Source: Nocardia rosealba
Lineage (GTDB): Bacteria; Actinomycetota; Actinomycetes; Mycobacteriales; Mycobacteriaceae
NCBI RefSeq assembly: GCF_020216065.1
Contig: NZ_JAIWNA010000002.1
Coordinates: 992,001 to 1,056,000 of the forward strand
Direction of reading: 5' to 3'
DNA: 64,000 nucleotides
The notes beneath the pieces are model-generated. The model ran no database searches and was not told where the DNA came from. It saw nothing but the letters and a program-made list of their open reading frames with translations. Position numbers and translations under genes: made by a program. Below are positions 26,185-33,485 of this stretch, one piece after another; the stretch's first letter is position 1, and every line of letters starts with the position of its first letter.

Positions 26185-26478
26185 CTAGTGGTACGTCCTC
26201 GCAGCGGACTCGGTACCGGCGCTCATCGCGGCCAAGTCCTCGGCCACGGCATCCCACAGCGCGCCGTACTCGGGCACAAGGGTGCGGACGTGCGTCAGGG
26301 TCGGATAGTCGTTCGGGTCGAATGCCAGATGCCCCGGACGACCGCCCGGCATGGCGGTGTCGGGCCAGCGACGGGCCGGTGCGTTCGACGCGGAGTCGTC
26401 GACGAACAGGATCTGCGCCTGCCCCTGTGCGCCGATCTTCCACACAGCGCGGGTCGACGCGGAAATGGTCACGGGCAT
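26185..26478 (-). CDS. Hypothetical protein, 97 aa
   Basis: Starts at the ATG at 26478 with GGAGGA seven bases upstream. Small soluble protein (MPVTISASTRAVWKIG..., then AFDPNDYPTLTHVRTLVPEY), no membrane segment. The central WPDTAMPGGRPGHLAFDPND stretch suggests a compact domain. No family recognised. Convergent with the FtsK-like gene, 41 bases apart. Confidence 0.6.
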   Translation of the reverse strand: MPVTISASTRAVWKIGAQGQAQILFVDDSASNAPARRWPDTAMPGGRPGHLAFDPNDYPTLTHVRTLVPEYGALWDAVAEDLAAMSAGTESAARTYH

Positions 26479-26615
26479 GAAGTCCTCCGATGGCCATGGA
26501 TAGCGACAACGGGATCGTAAGACAGTCAAGGCGTTTCACGGAGTGTCGCGCCACCGTCCGGCACCCCCGCCCGGTCACGGCGGCGCTCACCGACGGAACA
26601 AGGTCCCGCCATTTC

Positions 26616-26629
26616 TAGAACACGTTATA
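26616..26629. promoter_or_regulatory. KstR-type operator overlapping a promoter
   Basis: TAGAACACGTTATA matches TnnAACnnGTTnnA, the established KstR box of the cholesterol regulon in mycobacteria and rhodococci, at every fixed position. A -10 like TATAGT (26626-26631) overlaps it and lies seven bases before an ATG at 26638. KstR represses by occlusion, so the flavoprotein gene downstream is predicted to be sterol-inducible. Confidence 0.65.
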
Positions 26630-26676
26630 GTTTCTGGATGCGGCAAGGACAACCCGCCGCACGAAAGGTGGTACAG

Positions 26677-28281
26677 GTGCTGACCTGGGACGATGAAGCC
26701 GATGTCGTCGTTGTCGGATACGGCGGCGCGGGGGTTACGACGGCGCTCGCCGCTCGCGAACGCGGCGCGGATGTCCTCGCCATCGACCGGTACCTCGGCG
26801 GCGGCGCGACCGAGCTGTCCGGCGGAATCATCTACGCCGGGGCGGGCACCTGGGTGCAGCACGCCGCCGGAATCGACGACGACGCCGACAATATGTTCGC
26901 CTACCTGCAGGCCGAGGTCGGCGACGCGGTGAGCGCGGAGACGCTGCGCCGCTTCTGCGAGGAGTCTCCCGCGCTCGTCGACTGGCTCACCGAACACGGC
27001 GTGCCGTTCGAGGCATCGGTGTGCCCGTACAAGACCTCCTACCCCACCGACGACTACTACCTCTACTACTCCGGCAGCGAAAATGCCGGTGGTTACCGGG
27101 AACTCGCGAAACCACGTCAGCGCGGACACCGCGCCCACGGACCCGGCGTCTCGGGCAAGGCGGTGTTCCGCCCACTGGCACGGTCGGCCGCCGCACGCGG
27201 CGTCCGGGTCCGAACCGGAACCACAGCGACCCGGCTCGTGGTCGAGGACGGCCGGGTGACCGGCATCGAAGCGGTCACCCTCGACGGCGCACCCGCCGCC
27301 GTCCGACGACGTTTCGCGGCACTGGCACGAATCTCGTCGAAACCCGGCGTGTACCACCAAGGCCTGCGCCGGGCCGTGCAAGCGCTGATCGCACGGATCG
27401 AGCGCAAACACGGTGTGCCGGTGCGCATCCGGGCCCGCTCCGGCGTCGTACTCACCACCGGCGGATTCATCGCCAACGCGGCGATGGTCGCCCGGCACAG
27501 TCCCCACTACCCGTGGGCGCAGGGTCTGCCGCTGGGGTCGGCCGGGGACGACGGCAGCGGCATCACGATGGCCGAGCAGATCGGCGCGGCCACCGGCAAG
27601 ATGGACGCGATGTCGGCATGGCGTTTCATCGGCCCGCCCAGCGCCTTCTACGGCGCGATCGCGGTGAACACCGAAGGCAGTCGCATGGTCGACGAATCAC
27701 GCTACGGCGCGGCACTGGGCGCCGCTATCGCCACCGCCCCTGGGCACCGCGCCTGGCTGCTCGTCGACGCCGAGCTCGCCGCCGAAGCACGCACCCAGAT
27801 CGCCGGCCAGTCGGTGTGGTTCCAGCGCATGCAGACCGAACGGCTCCTCCGATTCGGCCGCACCACCGGCCGCACCATCGAAGAAGCCGCGACACGAGCA
27901 GGCGTCGACCCCGCAGGCCTGCGCGCCACCGTCGACGCCCACAACCAGGCCATCGAGCAGGGCGCCCCCGACCCGCTCGGCAAACCCGACGACATCCGCC
28001 GCCCGATCCACACCGGCCCCTACGCCCTACTCGACATCTCCTTCGCCGCCCGCCTCACCTACCCGATGCCGATGCTCACCCTCGGCGGCCTCCTCGTCGA
28101 CGAACAAACCGGCGCCGTCCGCACCGAAACCGGCGACACCGTCCCCGGCCTCTACGCCGCCGGCCGCGCAGCAGTCGGCATCTGCTCCAACGGCTACGTC
28201 AGCGGCCTGTCCCTGGCGGACTGCGTCTTCGCCGGCCGCCGTGCGGGAACTCACAGCGTCCAGCACGTCGCCCAGAACTGA
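26677..28281 (+). CDS. KstD-like FAD-dependent (keto)steroid dehydrogenase family protein
   Basis: 534 residues from the GTG at 26677 (GAAAGGTGG upstream); an ATG at 26638 could give a leaderless 547-residue form. The N-terminal DVVVVGYGGAGVTTALAARE is the FAD dinucleotide fold, followed by GGGATELSGGIIYAG. The C-terminus has TLGGLLVD, VPGLYAAGRAA and SNGYVSGLSLADCVFAGRRAG, as in the 3-ketosteroid delta-1-dehydrogenase / fumarate-reductase superfamily. Substrate cannot be read from the sequence, but the KstR box in its promoter points to steroid metabolism. Monocistronic. Confidence 0.8.
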   Translation: MLTWDDEADVVVVGYGGAGVTTALAARERGADVLAIDRYLGGGATELSGGIIYAGAGTWVQHAAGIDDDADNMFAYLQAEVGDAVSAETLRRFCEESPALVDWLTEHGVPFEASVCPYKTSYPTDDYYLYYSGSENAGGYRELAKPRQRGHRAHGPGVSGKAVFRPLARSAAARGVRVRTGTTATRLVVEDGRVTGIEAVTLDGAPAAVRRRFAALARISSKPGVYHQGLRRAVQALIARIERKHGVPVRIRARSGVVLTTGGFIANAAMVARHSPHYPWAQGLPLGSAGDDGSGITMAEQIGAATGKMDAMSAWRFIGPPSAFYGAIAVNTEGSRMVDESRYGAALGAAIATAPGHRAWLLVDAELAAEARTQIAGQSVWFQRMQTERLLRFGRTTGRTIEEAATRAGVDPAGLRATVDAHNQAIEQGAPDPLGKPDDIRRPIHTGPYALLDISFAARLTYPMPMLTLGGLLVDEQTGAVRTETGDTVPGLYAAGRAAVGICSNGYVSGLSLADCVFAGRRAGTHSVQHVAQN

Positions 28282-28321
28282 ACTACTCGCGTATCACCGA
28301 GCGCTGAGCGTCGTGATCGGC

Positions 28322-28349
28322 CTCCCTGGATCGCCTCCGAATCAGGGAG
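28322..28349 (+). terminator. Weak hairpin after the KstD-like gene
   Basis: CTCCCT (28322-28327) and AGGGAG (28344-28349) form a six-bp stem with a 16-base loop 41 bases after the stop. It is a modest stem, so the call is tentative. Confidence 0.35.
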
Positions 28350-28479
28350 ACCTGACGGGCCCTAGGATTCGGCGCCTGACGGCACTGTCCAACTCATCCG
28401 AACCTCCAACAAAACCGCAGGTCAGATAGGCGATTTGGTTTACGACAATCAGTCGGATAATCTTTTGGCACACCAGCAA

Positions 28480-28564
28480 GTCCGGGTGGCGGAATGGCAG
28501 ACGCGCTAGCTTGAGGTGCTAGTGCCCGTATTAGGGCGTGGGGGTTCAAGTCCCCCTCCGGACA
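28480..28564 (+). tRNA. tRNA-Leu (anticodon GAG)
   Basis: The acceptor stem GTCCGGG pairs with TCCGGAC, with discriminator A and no encoded CCA. The anticodon stem is CTAGC/GCTAG around the loop TTGAGGT, giving anticodon GAG (reads CUC). A long variable arm (GTGCCCGTATTAGGGC) marks a class II tRNA, and the T-arm is GGGGGTTCAAGTCCCCC. The 85-nt size fits tRNA-Leu. A broken recombinase gene abuts its 3' end. Confidence 0.95.
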
Positions 28565-29850
28565 CAACCAGTACACCCACGGGTGGTGTCGCTTCGGCGA
28601 TCACCACCTGTTTTTTGTCTATGTAGGTCAGCTTGAGGCCGAGCTGACGGTAGACCGCGTTCTTGTCCTCAGGATTGGCTCGGCCCAGGGCCGACACTAT
28701 CCCACCGAGGGACTCGACCAGCTCCCGAATTTCTCGACGGTTCAGCCGCGGCTTCTCACCGGCAATTCGTTCAAGCTCGCCAGCTGGGGCGCACGGTCAG
28801 CTTGGGCGCTCTCGAGCGTGACCAACGACTCCTCGACCTGCTCGGGCCGGAAGATCTGAGCCAGCCAGTGATCAAGCTGTCCTGTCAACTCGTCCTCGCG
28901 GATGTAGACCGATAGTTGATGGTCGATCTGGTTGGCGATGGCATATTCAGACGGGTACCGGCAACGGTAGTGCGCCTTGTCGTGGTTCCAAGTGCCCTGC
29001 ATCAGGCGACCACACGACTCGTGCGAGATCAGCCCCTTGAACGCATAGGGGTGCTTACGACGCTGGGTAGCCCGCCCCGTTGATCGCGGTCCGCGCGAGG
29101 CCAACCGCAGCTGCACCGCATCGAACACAGAGCGATCGATCAACGGTTCATGCGCGGGCTGATCGGAGAATACCCATTGTGACTTCGGATTCCAGGTCAG
29201 CCGTGTTTCGTGGCCAAGGGCGACGTCCTCTACGTCAATGAGAGATTCCTGCTTGCGTTGCCTGTTCCAGACGGCGTATCCGGTGTAGCGCGGATTGGTG
29301 AGAATCGCGCGGATAGCGCTTGGACCACGCAGCCCCTTCGCGGTGGCTGTTGCGTGCGCTGAGGGACAAGCAATTCCATCCGTGGTGAGCAGCTGAGCGA
29401 GCGCGAACACGCCAACGCCAGACAAATACTCGCGAAAGATCCGTTGCACCACCGGTGCGGCAATTGGGTCAGGTTCGAGCCGATGCAACCGTTTGCCGTC
29501 GGCAGCCTTGCCCGGGTGCGGGTGTGGACCTGCGTCGGCCAGTTGTAGCCGTATGGCGGCCGACCGCGAAGGTAACGGCCTTCAACCTGAGCCTGCGCTG
29601 CCATTGCGGCACGGACGCGAATCTTGATCCGATTGCGTTCGCCCTTGGACATTCCGCCGAAGACGGACATGATCATGTCGTGGGCTTCGGAGTCCGGCTC
29701 GATCTGTCCGCCAACTTCAGGCACCCAGAGTCGGACACCGTAGTGTACGAAGACGGGGAAGGTCAGGCCGAACTGGTTGCCGTAGAAGGCACGTTGAGGC
29801 TCGCCGATAACGACTGCATCGAAGCCGCGGTCAGGGTCTCGGGGCTGGTC
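28565..29850 (-). pseudogene. Serine recombinase, N-terminally truncated and frameshifted
   Basis: Segments of one large serine recombinase lie in order on the minus strand but in different frames: FDAVVIGEPQRAFYGNQFGL to GGRPPYGYNW-like RGRPPYGYNWPT (29850 to about 29555), then the recombinase and zinc-ribbon domains (RLEPDPIAAPVVQRIF, NPRYTGYAVWNRQRK, HPYAFKGLISHESCGRLMQG; about 29490-28745), then the C-terminal helix (SALGRANPEDKNAVYRQLGL; about 28720-28580). The catalytic N-terminus with the serine is missing; homology stops abruptly near 29850, where the HTH gene ends. The C-terminal end runs into the antisense of tRNA-Leu. Clearly inactive; a relic of an integrated element. Confidence 0.85.
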
Positions 29851-29851
29851 A

Positions 29852-30583
29852 CTATTTCAGTCCTGTTGCCGGGTAGGTGGTGAGTTCGACGGTCAACCCG
29901 AGTTTGGGTGCAAGGTCGAGGAGGCGGTCGAGTCGGAACCGCTTGCCTTCCATGACCCGCAGCGACCCCAGTGTCGAGCGATGAATCCCGACCTCGGCGG
30001 CAAGTTCGTGCTGGGTCCTACCTGAGGTGCTCACCTGATGCGACAACGCGGAGAGCAGTCGGCGGTGGAACTGTCCCCGCGGGGTGTAGTCACGTTCGGG
30101 ATCGAGGGGGCGCACCTTGCCGCTCATTCGGGGCGGCGGCGCCGGTTCTGGGTTGAGACCGATGATGGTCATTCCTGGCACCAGGCCCAGCGGTTCACAA
30201 AAGTCGAGAAGTCGGTCGACGGTGTAACGCCCTCGTCCACCCGCGACGAGCAACGGTACGTCGGCCTCATTGACGCCGAGCCGAACAGCGGTCTCGAGGC
30301 GTGATTCACGCAGATCCTCAATTGCGTTCGCGATGACACCCCCGAGGCGATCGCGGTGAGTTGTGTTGGGGACGATGCGTGGCACGCCACACTGTAGCAA
30401 TCTCTCTGACCTGCACGAACGTTCACCTATGACATCCGGAGGCGGTGTTCGTTCCCCGGCCTCGTAGTAGGCCAACGCCGACTTCCCTCGGTGTATCCGG
30501 CTTGCCAACGCAGCCAACGACACGCCTGCAGCCTCGCGGGCAGCTCGGAGCTGCGCACCGACGATAGCGCTGTGACTGTCCAT
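29852..30583 (-). CDS. Multi-HTH (XRE-type) regulator, possibly a chimera
   Basis: 243 residues. Residues 1-50 are an XRE helix-turn-helix (AQLRAAREAAGVSLAALASR, SALAYYEAGERTPPPDVI). Two further helix-turn-helix-like units lie at about 85-135 (ETAVRLGVNEADVPLLVAGG) and 180-235 (TQHELAAEVGIHRSTLGSLR). The segment between the first and second unit (GERSCRSERLLQCGVPRIVP) looks out of place and may mark a fusion or frameshift. The product would be a DNA-binding protein without an effector domain. It ends where the recombinase relic begins, so the locus has been rearranged. Confidence 0.5.
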   Translation of the reverse strand: MDSHSAIVGAQLRAAREAAGVSLAALASRIHRGKSALAYYEAGERTPPPDVIGERSCRSERLLQCGVPRIVPNTTHRDRLGGVIANAIEDLRESRLETAVRLGVNEADVPLLVAGGRGRYTVDRLLDFCEPLGLVPGMTIIGLNPEPAPPPRMSGKVRPLDPERDYTPRGQFHRRLLSALSHQVSTSGRTQHELAAEVGIHRSTLGSLRVMEGKRFRLDRLLDLAPKLGLTVELTTYPATGLK

Positions 30584-30710
30584 GCTGTCGCATCATGCCA
30601 CCCTGTGGACACGTTGTGGACGACGAGTCTCTCCCAGCGCCCACAAGATTCGAGCTGTGCCAGAGGAGCTGCCGCAGCCGAACATGGCGACGATCCGGGA
30701 TGTGTGAACC

Positions 30711-30869
30711 ATGGGCCAAAGGTTCGACGACAGACCGTGTCTGACCTTCTACCGAGTGGCCAAGCCCAAGATCGGCACGGTCCGCGTCCACCTGGACATC
30801 GAGGTTGACGACATCGAAGCTGGTCGCTGTCAAGTGAATCGACGCGACCCCGGCGATGGTGAGTACTGA
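30711..30869 (+). CDS. Short hypothetical ORF, 52 aa
   Basis: An ATG at 30711 opens a 52-codon frame with a protein-like pattern (CLTFYRVAKPKIGTVRVHLD, then IEVDDIEAGRC). No good Shine-Dalgarno. It may be a remnant of a longer gene. It lies between the HTH gene and a decayed regulator, in a stretch otherwise without genes (30584-30870). Confidence 0.3.
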   Translation: MGQRFDDRPCLTFYRVAKPKIGTVRVHLDIEVDDIEAGRCQVNRRDPGDGEY

Positions 30870-31143
30870 CTTGCACACCGTTCTGCCCAGAACCCGCTCG
30901 CGGTCGCGATGCTCGGCGACCCTTCCGCGCACCACGGTCGCGCGAGAAGCTCAATCTACCGATGGTTCACCGATCCGGCCTCGCGACGGATCTACCCGGA
31001 AAGAGACCGGCCCGCAGTCACGCTCGTTCGTCGCCGACCTGCGCGCGGCCGTCGGACGACGCAGTCCCGGCGACGCCGATGTGACCGAGCTGGTGGAGGA
31101 TCTGGCCGAGAGTCAGTCGAACAGGACCCCAGCTGACCATCCG
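30870..31143 (+). pseudogene. Remnant of an XRE/MmyB-like regulator
   Basis: One frame reads NPLAVAMLGDPSAHHGRARS then SIYRWFTDPASRRIYPERD, the second reads SFVADLRAAVGRRSPGDADV then TELVEDLAESQS. Together they match the ligand-binding half of MmyB-like XRE regulators (NLxRWxFTDPxAReLYPDWE ... LRAAaaRhPdDpxLxxLVgeL). The two halves are in different frames and the HTH is absent, so this is a decayed fragment. Confidence 0.6.
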
Positions 31144-31971
31144 CTACCGGGTAGCGCGCAGATCTCCGAAGACTCCCACGCAGGCACCCCCGGTGGTATC
31201 GGTCACCTGCAGGCGCAGACGCAACGGCTTGTCGAATTCGAGATGGATCGGCACAGAGGCACCGAGTTTCACGAGGACGTCGGTGAGTAGCGTTCCGTCG
31301 GCGTAGATCTGGAACTGCACGGCTATGTCGCTCGGCGTCGAATCGTCCTGTACGCCGAGCACACCGTCGAGGCGGGTGAACTTGCGTCCGAGGTCGTACT
31401 CGACGAACGCCATTTCCTTCCGGTAGGGCGAGAGCAGAACAGAGCGGCTGTAGGAAGTTCCCGACACCCGGCTCGGCCCGAACTCGAGATCCGCGGACTC
31501 CCCACCCGACAAAGGTTTGAAGTCCATCACGTATTGCACGGCATCGGTGCTCACGTCCGACAGAGCTCCCGAGGTCGACCCGGCAGCCGATGTCGATGTC
31601 GATGTGCCGGATCGGGAAGTGGTCGGCGCGGCGGCTACAGCGCTCGGACGCGGGGCGGTCACCGAAACCGGCGCCGCCGTGTCGTTCGCCGGTGCGGACG
31701 ACCGCTGCGAGGCAAGTACCACTACCGCGCCGACCAGCACGACGCATGTAATCCCCAACGCGACGGTGGCGAGCAGCAATGGATTACGTCGGTTGCTCAC
31801 CGGCGACGGCAGATCCGCGAAGATGGCGTCCAGGTCGGCCTGGGTGGCGGCAGCGGTGATCTTTTGCGCCCGCAGATCGAATTCCCTGAGGTCGATGCGC
31901 CCGGCTGCCTGATGCTCGTTGAGGAGCCCCAGCGCGCGGTCTCTTTCGATTGTTCCGATCCGTGGGTTCAT
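31144..31971 (-). CDS. DUF1707 membrane protein with an NPCBM-like extracellular domain
   Basis: 275 residues. Residues 5-55 are a DUF1707 domain (IERDRALGLLNEHQAAGRID, then ADLDAIFADLP). A transmembrane helix at about 64-90 (LLATVALGITCVVLVGAVVV) and a Ser/Thr/Ala linker follow. Residues about 140-275 look like the NPCBM/NEW2 galactose-binding-like beta sandwich: YSRSVLLSPYRKEMAFVEYD, LGRKFTRLDGVLGVQDD, VQFQIYADGTLLTDVLVKLG. The domain should face the outside and bind carbohydrate or another ligand. One of three NPCBM-like proteins within 7 kb. Confidence 0.65.
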   Translation of the reverse strand: MNPRIGTIERDRALGLLNEHQAAGRIDLREFDLRAQKITAAATQADLDAIFADLPSPVSNRRNPLLLATVALGITCVVLVGAVVVLASQRSSAPANDTAAPVSVTAPRPSAVAAAPTTSRSGTSTSTSAAGSTSGALSDVSTDAVQYVMDFKPLSGGESADLEFGPSRVSGTSYSRSVLLSPYRKEMAFVEYDLGRKFTRLDGVLGVQDDSTPSDIAVQFQIYADGTLLTDVLVKLGASVPIHLEFDKPLRLRLQVTDTTGGACVGVFGDLRATR

Positions 31972-32066
31972 TTTTCTCTTCCATTTTCCGCAGCGCGGTG
32001 GGACGCACTCTGCTGCTGGTTTGCCAAAGTTTTATCCGGTGCGAACGAATTCCTACCGACTCGGTC

Positions 32067-32729
32067 TCAGCGCTTACGCCCGGGCGGCTCCGTGCAATGC
32101 ACCCTCGGCCGGCCCCACGCATTCTTCGCATCCTGGGGCCTTCTCGTATCGAACAACGTCAGCCGGATGGCACCGGAAATGTCGACGGCGACCTCGCGGG
32201 CGCCGTCGGCCATCGTCATCTCGCCGGTGAAGACCTCATGATCATCGGCCTGCACGACGAATCGACCGATTCCGTCGGACGAACCGGAATCAGCGTCCTT
32301 GCCGATCCATACCGAAAACCGATCGCATGTGCCGCCGATCGTCCAGATCGCGCGATTCATGGGGTCCGACGACGTGGACGGGTAGTAGCCGACAATGCTG
32401 CTCGGGAAGCTCGCCGATCCGATTCGAACTGGATCGACCGGGTCGAAACCGTTGTTCCAGGAGACGGCTCGGTACGAGGTCAACTCGTACCACCCGTCCG
32501 CGCGGGCACCTGTCGAAGGCGCGACCCCCGGGGATGGGGCGAGGCTCGACGTGGAAGCGAAGGGAAGCGCCGATGTCGGGGAGACGGTGGGCAGGGCACG
32601 CTCGTCTGCCGAGGTGAACCGTTCCAGTAACGACAGTGCTCCCTCGGCGTTCGCGAGGCCGGCCACCAGCAAAGCTGAAACCGTTGTCACGGCCAGCCAT
32701 CGCGACGGCCTCGCTTTGATGAAACTCAA
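32067..32729 (-). CDS. Membrane-anchored protein with an NPCBM-like domain
   Basis: 220 residues from a TTG at 32729 with GGAG seven bases upstream; a GTG at 32798 is an alternative start. The N-terminal hydrophobic stretch (LAVTTVSALLVAGLANAEG) is a signal peptide or anchor. A Ser/Pro-rich linker leads to a beta-rich domain (FPSSIVGYYPSTSSDPMNRA, CDRFSVWIGKDADSG, GRFVVQADDHEVFTGEMTM) with NPCBM layout: oriented strand, short insertion, then FxVxxDxxxVxxG. Two cysteines could form a disulfide. Function unknown; same domain class as its neighbours at 31144 and 37212. Confidence 0.55.
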   Translation of the reverse strand: MSFIKARPSRWLAVTTVSALLVAGLANAEGALSLLERFTSADERALPTVSPTSALPFASTSSLAPSPGVAPSTGARADGWYELTSYRAVSWNNGFDPVDPVRIGSASFPSSIVGYYPSTSSDPMNRAIWTIGGTCDRFSVWIGKDADSGSSDGIGRFVVQADDHEVFTGEMTMADGAREVAVDISGAIRLTLFDTRRPQDAKNAWGRPRVHCTEPPGRKR

Positions 32730-32900
32730 GACATGCTCCAGTCCAGATTCAAGACGGTGGTGAGCCGGTTCGCGGCAGCGTTGCCGGGCAAGGTTCACCG
32801 GGTAGATGAATACGGCACTATTCGTTCTGCCGCAGCCGTTTCGGCGATATTGCGCACCCCAAACCGATACCGCCCGGAAATGAATTCTGGACGGTCGGAA

Positions 32901-33455
32901 TTAGTGCGCCGTACGAACCAGCTTTTGCTGTTCGGTTTTAAGCTGTCCGTAGGTGTCGCGTACGTAGCGCACGTATGCGGCACCCGGGTGTGGCACCAGA
33001 GGGCGGACATGCACACCGTCGGACTCGGCGGCCAGTTGCACCTCGACGGACGCGACATGCGAACAGAACCTCAGCAGCGGTTCCGGAACCTCGTAATCCG
33101 GTACGAGATCGGCGTGTTCGATGATCAGATCGCGCATCGCCCGGTTCACCGGCATCAACGCGTGGTCTCGCCACCGCCGCCAGGTCTCGGTGGCGAGATC
33201 AGGACGACGGTGCGCCGCGGCGGGAACCTGCGCTTCGCGCAGCTTCTCCCAGATGCGTTCGTTGATGTCGACCATGACGTGCAGCGGACCGTACAGCTCA
33301 CGAATCTGCCTGCTGATCCTGACCAGTCGCGCCTGCCGCCGTTCCTGGGCGAGCTGGCCGCGCTGGTTGAGCAGATAGGCGAGTCCGGCGACCGCGACGG
33401 TCGTCACGGCCGTGATGAGAGTGGCCACCATGTTCACGGAATTCACGGTAGCCAC
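32901..33455 (-). CDS. Single-pass membrane protein, unknown function
   Basis: 184 residues from a GTG at 33455. An N-terminal transmembrane helix (MVATLITAVTTVAVAGLAYL) is followed by a basic helix (RGQLAQERRQARLVRISRQI) and a long helical cytoplasmic domain (ELYGPLHVMVDINERIWEKL). This layout occurs in small actinobacterial proteins annotated only as hypothetical. No enzyme motif. It ends 31 bases after the start region of the NB-ARC gene's 3' end, so both may be read in one transcript. Confidence 0.6.
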   Translation of the reverse strand: MATVNSVNMVATLITAVTTVAVAGLAYLLNQRGQLAQERRQARLVRISRQIRELYGPLHVMVDINERIWEKLREAQVPAAAHRRPDLATETWRRWRDHALMPVNRAMRDLIIEHADLVPDYEVPEPLLRFCSHVASVEVQLAAESDGVHVRPLVPHPGAAYVRYVRDTYGQLKTEQQKLVRTAH

Positions 33456-33485
33456 GCCGCGCCCGAATCTGGATAGGGTTGCCGT

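Noticed and set aside
28742..29488. Intact recombinase of 248 codons
   Set aside because: It contains only the middle part of a serine recombinase; the flanking parts lie in other frames, so it is a segment of a pseudogene.
30423..30954. Two minus-strand frames of about 170 codons
   Set aside because: Low-complexity and overlapping the HTH gene start; no Shine-Dalgarno or domain.
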